DNA of 64,000 nucleotides, taken from Epiperipatus broadwayi (Eukaryota; Onychophora; Udeonychophora; Euonychophora; Peripatidae). Shown one piece after another: positions 57,711 through 64,000 of the stretch. The position numbers and the translations under genes are program-made. The DNA lies in contig JAQFVV010006313.1 of NCBI GenBank assembly GCA_028023455.1, positions 1,680,992 through 1,744,991 of the forward strand, given 5' to 3'. The number at the start of each line of letters is the position of its first letter. Positions within the stretch are counted from its first letter, which is position 1. Below the pieces are notes generated by a model. It did not search any database, had not been told where the DNA came from, and saw only the letters and a program-made list of their open reading frames with translations.

Positions 57711-58878
57711 CTGTATTACCATTTTGTAAAATTTAAAAAGCTAAAAAAAAGTAAAAATTAAAGATTGTTCAAAAAGATGCAATTTAGTTTTATCTTAGTA
57801 TATTTTGAGATAATGTGTACTGAAAGTTATTTTTGGGTTTAATATTATCTGTTTAATTAAAAATAAAAATTAAAATTGGAATGAATAAAAAAAACATGCA
57901 GATTGCTAATCCAGATAAACAAAAAGAAAAAAATTCCAAATGTAAAAGATTACAATCAGTAAAACTTTTTTAAAATCTAATTAAAGATAGCAGAAATATT
58001 TTATAAAAAGAGGCTTTGTAACTAAAAAGTAATAATAAATATACAATAATACCAACTTGTTATCCTATAATAAAAAAGGATAAAAATCTATGGGCAGAAG
58101 TCTAAAAACTGACCCAATGCTGTAAAAGGGCAGAAAAATTTAAAAATTAGGTCTTGTGTTGTCTTGTTCTGACAGTTTCCATATGTATGGGATGCAGAAT
58201 GTATTCAGGACTACTCTATATTGAACACAGTTGTCATGCAGGAATGAAGCCAAAGCTTTTTTGGACAACTTCTTTGATCATGAAAAGATCACTCCAAAAA
58301 TGCCTTTGAGACCAGCCTTAAAGCAGACCAGGAATAAAATGCCAGCAGGGGAAATAAATGAACTTCCAATAAGCTTGGGATCCCAAAAAATACATGTATA
58401 CTACAAGAATATACAAAAACTTACCTGTAAGCTACTAACTATTCTTACCTGATTTGTGAATAAATTAAAAGTTTGAAAACTAACATTAACTATGAAGCAT
58501 GTCAACTTTGTATTGCACATTATTAATTTTAAATATGAAAAATTTATTATGTATAAATTATCTTTATCAACATCCTTGTTTATGCCCTGGCGAATTTCTT
58601 TAAAAAATATTAAATTTAGATTTATAGTGAATCTGTTCATTGAACATTAGTTAGTCTACTTACTCTGGCACCCTCTAAAGAAGTAAAAAAACTAAGTTCA
58701 TCAGCAGTGCACGTTGTAATAAAATAGTAGGTCAAGATAATCATGAAATATCACTATGTTCTTGAAATGAAATATTCAAACTTATAAATGAACCAAAAAT
58801 TCTTTTTCATAGTTTGATTAACTTGCACTTTCTAATGTGTAAAATAGAAAGTATAACCCAAAATGTAAAAAAAAAATG
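57711..58878. other. No gene recognised
   Basis: A slightly GC-richer ORF at 58,231-58,452 (+) has normal composition (DNFFDHEKITPKMPLRPALK) but no known domain or promoter. It may be a decayed repeat. The minus ORF 58,401-58,640 is AT-rich noise. Confidence 0.35.
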
Positions 58879-58891
58879 TAGTGAAAAAGCT

Positions 58892-58939
58892 AAATGCTGA
58901 CGTTTCAGTACAATATCAAGTACCTTCCTCAGAGCGTCC
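58892..58939 (-). ncRNA. Hammerhead ribozyme, Penelope copy 1a
   Basis: On the minus strand: stem I GCU pairing with AGC, core CUGAGGA (matches CUGANGA exactly), stem II GGUAC-loop-GUACU, consensus GAAAC and a minimal stem III leading directly to GUC. Predicted cleavage is between 58,899 and 58,898. Type I hammerheads with very short stem III are known in Penelope-like elements, near the element ends. Stem I is shorter than in copy 1b because of one change (ACGCU against AUGCU). Confidence 0.65.
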
Positions 58940-59147
58940 TCTTTCTCAAATCATAAGAATGCATATGAGATTTAAAACCGTTTTTATCATTTTCTTTCTC
59001 CTCATATTTAAATTCTATTGGTTGAGAAGTTTTAAAATTTATTTTCTCTTCCAATAACTTTTTGCAAATGTTGTTAATCTTCTTTAATTCACACCTTTCA
59101 TTTAAACTCTTGGGCCTTTTAAAAATCTCTATAGCTTCTCTTAGCAA
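58929..59147 (-). pseudogene. Penelope-like ORF tail, copy 1a
   Basis: A 72-residue piece (LLREAIEIFKRPKSLNERCE...) that follows the GIY-YIG domain in the intact arrangement. It is separated from the upstream ORF by a frameshift at the A-run after NFEK, which has five A here and eight in copy 1b. Rich in Lys and Glu, as such tails usually are. Confidence 0.75.
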
Positions 59148-59173
59148 TCTCTGGTCATATTGTTCAATTTTTG

Positions 59174-59935
59174 CTAAAATATTTGTTTTTCAAAATTGAT
59201 ATCATGATTTGTTAATTTTATATGAGAATAAATAGCTGATGAATTGGATTTTTCCCTCACTGCCAGAATGTGTTCTTTCTTTCTAATATTTATTCTACGA
59301 TTAGTCTGTCCTATATATGTATGTGGACAGACCCTACATGGAATTTCATATACACCATGACACTCCAAAGCAATTTTATCTTTAGGAAGTGGAAATATTT
59401 CACTATTTTTTTTATAAGTAGTGTAAATTGTGTGAATATTATTATTTTTTAAAATGTTACCAATTCTATAAGTTACTCCATTTATATATGGCAAAATTGT
59501 CTTAATTTTTGATGTAGCAAAATCTTTTTTCTTTTGATATGTATAAGCCCTATTGATAATGTTGTAATTAAAATCGTTATGAAGAAGCATTTTATTAGTA
59601 GCAAAAAAGTCCCAGTGAAAATGGCTATCATCAGAAAGTGTCTTTGTTCTATCCAATAATGTCTTTGCTACTGTAAATAGTTGTGCAGGATGGTGATGAG
59701 AGGGTAAATGCAGATATCTCCCAGTGTGTGTTGGTTTTTTATATATGCCATGGGATAAAGAACCATCTTCCCTTTTTTCAATCAAAACATCTAAAAAAGG
59801 TAATTGATTATTATGTAGATATCTCCCAGTGTGTGTTGTTTTTTTATATATGCCATGGGATAAAGAACCATCTTCCCTTCTTTCAATCAAAACATCTAAA
59901 AAAGGTAATTGATTATTATTTTCTATAATAATCAA
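59174..59935 (-). pseudogene. Penelope-like RT C-terminus plus GIY-YIG endonuclease, copy 1a
   Basis: 253 residues. About residues 8-76 are the RT thumb-side region ([38 protein letters not shown]). 35 residues of it are duplicated in tandem and in frame (residues about 8-42 and 43-77). About residues 77-165 are the linker (LLDRTKTLSDD...LPYINGVTYRIGNIL...TIYTTYKK). The endonuclease follows: GVYEIPCRVCPHTYIGQTNR, then RKKEH, SNSSAIYSHI and NHDINFEK. GVY, YIG, the basic helix and Cys pair are all visible. The catalytic RT core is missing and the frame breaks at the end, so it is dead, although the endonuclease domain itself looks well preserved. Confidence 0.85.
59713..59922 (-). repeat. In-frame 105-bp tandem duplication
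   Basis: Two 105-bp units encode the same 35 residues (starting [11 protein letters not shown]), differing at a few positions (ERREDG/EKREDG, TTHTG/PTHTG). Because the length is a multiple of three, the frame survived. Confidence 0.9.
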
Positions 59936-60045
59936 TTACCTTTTTTAGATGTTTTGATTGAAAGAAGGAAAGATGGTTCTTTATCTCAATCAAAACATCT
60001 AAAAAAGTAATTGATTATTATTTTCTATTTTAGAAAATAATAATC
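59923..60045. repeat. Serial foldback centre of the Penelope pair
   Basis: Short segments of the same RT region alternate in orientation here: minus (up to about 59,928), plus (about 59,928-59,985), minus (about 59,984-60,025), then plus. Hinge palindromes are AATCAATTACC/GGTAATTGATT and AAAATAGAAAATA-type joins. At least three switches occur within about 120 bp. Confidence 0.85.
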
Positions 60046-60194
60046 AATTACCTTTTTTAGATGTTTTGATTGAAAGAAGGGAAGATGGTTCTTTATCCCA
60101 TGACATATATAAAAAACCAACACACACTGGGAGATAACTGCATTTTTCCTCTCATCACCATCCTGCACAACTATTTTCAATAGCAAAGACATTA

Positions 60195-60680
60195 TTGGAT
60201 AGAACAAAGAGACTTTCTGATGATAGCCATTTTCACTGGGACCTTTTTGCTACTAATAAAATGCTTCTTCATAACGGTTTTAATTACAACATTATCAATA
60301 GGGCTTATACATATCAAAAGAAAAAAGATTTTGATACATCAAAAATTAAGACAATTTTGCCATATATAAAAGGAGTAACTGATAGAATTGGTAACATTTT
60401 AAAAAATAATAATATTCACACAATTTACACTACTTATAAAAAAATTAGTGAAATATTTCCACTTCCTAAAGATAAAATTGCTTTGGAGTGTCATGGTGTA
60501 TATGAAATTCCATGTAGGGTCTGTCCACATACATATATAGGACAGACTAATCGTAGAATAAATATTAGAAAGGAAGAACCCATTCTGGCAGTGAGAGAAA
60601 AATCCAATTCATCAGCTATTTATTCTCATATAAAATTAACAAATCATGATATCAATTTTGAAAAAAAACAAATATTTTAG
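60195..60680 (+). pseudogene. Penelope-like linker plus GIY-YIG endonuclease, copy 1b
   Basis: 161 residues starting inside the linker (DRTKRLSDDSHFHWDLFATN). It continues into GVYEIPCRVCPHTYIGQTNR and RKEEPILAVREKS. The basic-helix KEH seen in copy 1a reads KEEP here, so a conserved His is lost. The frame ends at the A-run after NFEK, which is two bases longer than the length that would stay in frame, so both copies break at the same homopolymer by different indels. The N-terminal Met is not a true start. Confidence 0.85.
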
Positions 60681-60706
60681 CAAAAATTGAACAATATGAC
60701 TAGAGA

Positions 60707-60925
60707 TTGCTAAGAGAAGCTATAGAGATTTTTAAAAGGCCCAAGAGCATAAATGAAAGGTGTGAATTAAAGAAGATTAACAACATTTGGAAGAAGCTAT
60801 TGGAAGAGAAAATAAATTTTAAAACTTCTCAACCAATAGAATTTAAATATGAGGAGAAAGAAAACGATAAAAACGTTTTTAAATCTCATGTGCATTCTTA
60901 TGATTTGAGAAAGAGGATGCTCTGA
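60707..60925 (+). pseudogene. Penelope-like ORF tail, copy 1b
   Basis: A 72-residue tail closely matching that of copy 1a (LLREAIEIFKRPKSINERCE), ending at a TGA that overlaps the hammerhead core CUGAAGA. The ORF end therefore overlaps the ribozyme. Confidence 0.75.
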
Positions 60926-60960
60926 AGATGGTACTTGATATTGTACTGAAACGTCAGCAT
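60917..60960 (+). ncRNA. Hammerhead ribozyme, Penelope copy 1b
   Basis: Stem I AUGCU (60,917-60,921) pairs perfectly with AGCAU (60,956-60,960). Core CUGAAGA at 60,922-60,928 matches CUGANGA. Stem II GGUAC (60,930-60,934) pairs with GUACU (60,943-60,947) including a G-U. GAAAC is at 60,948-60,952. The GUC at 60,953-60,955 gives predicted cleavage after 60,955. Stem III is only two potential pairs with no loop, so activity may need dimerisation, as proposed for short-stem-III hammerheads. Confidence 0.7.
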
Positions 60961-60978
60961 TTAGCTTTTTCACTACAT

Positions 60979-61602
60979 GGAATATCCCACAAATAGTAAT
61001 AATAATATGACATCTTTTATCCAAAATATTAGAATTAACAATATATATATAAATGATTCTGGTTCAGCACAAAATATGTATATTGGAGATCATTTATCTT
61101 TTTCATATGTGCGTGGTTATGTAAATCTGTGTTTTGAAATAGAGTGTATAGCTGAAGGAAGCATGGATGTCAGTGTTCAAAACTCCTTTAATTAAATACA
61201 TGTTGGTAGTAGCATTGCATTTAATTACAAATAAGAGTTGTTTAAAAGAAAACATTATCTTTAACAACCCAGTTTGAATGTTTTTTTAAAACTGGCTTTT
61301 TTTCATTTACATTATCTATGAAAGCTTGCTGAGTTTACTTTTCTAATTCAAAAATAAAATATTTTATGAATGATACCTGGAATAAATCCTTTGGAAAAAA
61401 AACTGGTTATTTACTCTCATTTTCTTCCCATATTTTTGTTTTAATTGAATAATTTAGCATAAACTTATTTACTTTTAAAACTTATAAATTTAATATTTAA
61501 CTTTAATTAACTATAAAGTTAAGTGTTTGAAATAATGCCATTTTCAATAGATATATTTTACTTACCAGCTAATATCTCTTCATGAATCATATCTCAAATA
61601 TG

Positions 61603-61606
<4 letters not shown>
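60979..61606. other. No gene recognised
   Basis: AT-rich flank of the Penelope pair. The ORF at 60,977-61,195 (+) starts at the element boundary and shows no domain. Confidence 0.45.

Positions 61607-61664
<58 letters not shown>
61607..61664. repeat. (TA)n microsatellite
   Basis: About 58 bp of TA. Overlapping Tyr-Ile ORF is an artefact. Confidence 0.98.
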
Positions 61665-61666
<2 letters not shown>

Positions 61667-64000
61667 CTGCAATAACTTCATTTATGCTTTTTGCATATAT
61701 ATGTATAAAATCTTGCATGATAATGCCTATTATAATCACTAATATAGATTGACCCATTGAATATTTATGGGATAAGCACATATCAAGTAAATGTTGGGAG
61801 TTGGTCAGCCACATTCTGTTTTTATGGTTTGATAAACTTTAAGCAGGAAAGTCATCTAGTACATGCATATGGGGTATGAACCACAAAGAATCTGTCTCTT
61901 ACTTCAAGGTAAGTTGAAACTTGATCAACATAAAACAAGCAGCAATTGACTTGCAATCAATAGCTTCATTCTTTTTATAACTTAATAATATAGTACTGTT
62001 TTTAGTCAAACAAAACCGGATAATTAAATATTGAAACAGTAAGATTCGTATTCGAATCATAAGTTTCACTTTTTTTTATTGTCTCTCACCCACCACTCTA
62101 TCATACCCTTTTTTTTTTTTTTTTGGTATTGAATTGTGTGGGTAGCAATATTAAAAATGAATAAATATATGTAAAATCCACCATAAACACACACACATTT
62201 CAATAAAAAATTTAAAGCAATAGATAAAAATAATTAATGTAATTTGTATTTTTTTAGTATATAAAAATATATAGTTTTAACCATTTATTTTAAATTATAA
62301 AGTTTGTTATTTCATTTAATAATAATTTTAAAAATCTGATTGTAATATTTAATTAAAAGTAAAAATAATCGTATGTTTCCTTTTGTATTTGAAATTTTAA
62401 AATTAACAGTCAGTGAGAGATAATAGATTAATTAAAAAGAAAAATTCAGTAAAATCTAATTACCAAAAATGTAAATGTAAAATTAAATGTGAACAATAGT
62501 AAAGCAGCTTTCTATATAAATTAAATGTATAAGAATGTATTGATTATCCTTGGGGCAAATGATTGAATCCAAAATAAAATATAACAAAAGTAAAAAGATA
62601 AGATCAAGAAAGGAGGACATTTTGGACTTTCTCAGAACTTTCAGTTGAACTTTAGCTGTGCTCTCGATCAGTTGAGAGTCTCCAAATATATATATATATG
62701 TTGATTGACTTGCCACAGTATGGTTGAGTAGAAAGTGTCAAGACTATTCTTCTTCTGGAGATGGCCTATCATATGCTGAACCTTCCCATTGCCCTCAATA
62801 AAATCAACCACGAAGATCTGCTGCCCAAACAATTCGAAAGCTGCTGCTGCTGTTAAATTAAATGAATCATCTAAATGCTGGAAAGAACTGCTATTTCTGA
62901 AATCATGGACAATTTGCTACTGACTACTGAATTTGAAAATCTTGTATAAACAGGTACCCATGCCCAAGTTCTAGAGTACTCTACTAATATCATGCTATAG
63001 CTCATTCTTTATATAACTTATAAACTATAAACTGTAAAATTCTCATTTGTAAAACTATAAATTTAATAATTAATTTATTATGTAAATTTTATTAATAATC
63101 TAGCTTGGCTAATTCTATCTTTCTTGGGTGCATATTTCTAAATTTTACAGTTATATTATTTAATTATCGCATGCTTAAAAGATTTCTGACCAGACCTCGC
63201 CAAGTTTAAATTTAGTTTAATCAAGATGGATGCCATCTTGTCCAGTGGCCTCTTAATATATTTCTTTTATATACTGTTGGATAGTCCACTCGGAAATCTC
63301 CATAATTTTCTAAATGCTTCATTTATTGTAATGCAGGGGTCTACTATTTAGCAAGTGGCTGACATATTAGTTATTAATACTTACCAAGCCTACCTATTGT
63401 TTTATATTTTATTAAATTTTTAAGTAATAATTCTGTAAATTACATTTCTTTGAGAGTCACAAATGTTTTTTATTAAATGTTGAATATGTAGGGCCGAGTT
63501 ATAAAAATATATTTCAATCTTAGCAGAAAAGTCCATAAATTATAGATGTGTTACATTTTAGAGATGCAATGACCTATTATAAGCCTTGGATGCTCCAGAT
63601 TCTTTAGGATTTAAACTACAAAAGCTGACAAATAAATGTCCCATAGGACTTGACGAACATCACACAGCCAGAAGCAATCATGACATGAACCACTTACTCC
63701 TGGTTATGCTTATGTGACACCTTATCTCTTTGGGCCTATGGCAAATGCCAGCCCATTGTTCTCAACTCATCCACGGTTTCGCAGTTTCAATATACTGCCA
63801 CCCCTATATCACCTTTTTAGACATACCACGTGTTTTGCTTATTAACTTTAGTGTTCAATATATAACTCCGTCTCTGCATTAGTGACCTAATTCACTCTCA
63901 AATAAATGTCCATCCATAGTAATTTATAAATATCTTATTTAATTAAATAAATATATGTCCGCCACTACTATTATAAATCCTAATTTCGACTCTTGCATTG
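61665..64000. other. AT-rich DNA with GC-richer patches, no gene recognised
   Basis: 62,730-62,960 and 63,560-63,850 are less AT-rich than usual and may be decayed repeats, but no coding frame or known element could be supported. A T-run lies at about 62,109-62,124. Confidence 0.4.

Larger units (their letters stand above)
58879..59931 (-). mobile_element. Penelope-like element copy 1a
   Basis: Minus-strand copy running from the end of the reverse transcriptase through GIY-YIG endonuclease and tail to a hammerhead-bearing 3' end (TTTAGCTTTTTCACTAC). The 5' end is cut within the RT C-terminal region ([17 protein letters not shown]) at the foldback centre. It shares its body and 3' end with copy 1b in the opposite orientation. 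5' truncation plus inversion is known for Penelope-like elements. Confidence 0.85.
60030..60978 (+). mobile_element. Penelope-like element copy 1b
   Basis: Plus-strand copy nearly identical in layout to copy 1a: RT C-terminal region from about 60,040 (a TAA stop at 60,135-60,137 replaces the Tyr codon of GRYLH), linker, GIY-YIG endonuclease, tail, then a hammerhead and the 3' end CTTTTTCACTAC at about 60,978. It lacks the 105-bp duplication. Head-to-head with copy 1a, 3' ends outward. Confidence 0.85.

Noticed and set aside
59683-60207. ORFs with repeated [20 protein letters not shown]
   Set aside because: Antisense reading of the Penelope RT segment; the repetition reflects the 105-bp duplication and foldback.

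Overview
This is a stretch of an AT-rich animal genome. It is eukaryotic non-coding DNA: no operons, no ribosome-binding-site-led ORFs, no rRNA, no intact tRNA and no CRISPR array. It carries splice-like signals, very long AT, AAT and TATC microsatellites, and decayed animal retroelements: Penelope-like elements with GIY-YIG endonuclease, two LINE fragments of the RTE-like endonuclease/RT type, a Ty3-type integrase tail and short tRNA-derived SINEs. I cannot name the species. The repeated motifs typical of octopus genomes (tRNA-Lys SINE, GTTTAACGTCC satellite) were not seen, so I leave the phylum open. Nearly all listed ORFs are artefacts of microsatellites or AT-rich DNA.

Layout. 1-1,035: tandem array of about 405-bp monomers (family A), each with a hammerhead-ribozyme-like fold, entered through an inverted junction. 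1,600-1,801 (-): the best protein-coding candidate, an exon for a secreted four-cysteine peptide. 2,976-4,115: second hammerhead-like tandem family (B). 4.1-9.1 kb: featureless, then a pyrimidine-rich tract. 9.08-11.3 kb (-): 5'-truncated LINE. 13.09-14.19 kb: imperfect 1.1-kb inverted repeat. 16.67-17.15 kb: third hammerhead-like family (C). 21.55-22.03 kb (-): 3' end of another LINE. 24.36-24.87 kb: weak promoter-plus-ORF candidate. 29.02 and 32.13 kb: two SINEs in opposite orientation, each with target-site duplications. 34.66-35.13 kb: a (TATC)n tract of about 465 bp abutting the 3' end of a Penelope-like fragment (-), with a second copy (+) at 37.54-38.11 kb. 50.5-54.7 kb: a 1.4-1.65-kb direct repeat flanking an integrase-tail ORF. 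56.2-56.94 kb: family A as a head-to-head foldback. 58.88-60.98 kb: two Penelope-like copies head to head, with a serially folded-back centre and a hammerhead motif at each 3' end.

Main message. Three related tandem families (monomers about 404, 424 and 442 bp) each carry one element that can be folded as a type I hammerhead. Between families A and B the sequences of stems I and III change while pairing is kept. They look like animal retrozymes or hammerhead satellites. In the same window a Penelope-like element carries its own hammerhead with an intact CUGANGA...GAAA...GUC core. Both the Penelope-like copies and the hammerhead repeats occur with inverted junctions. My inference is a shared strand-switching insertion mechanism, possibly Penelope-encoded reverse transcriptase mobilising the small ribozyme repeats in trans.
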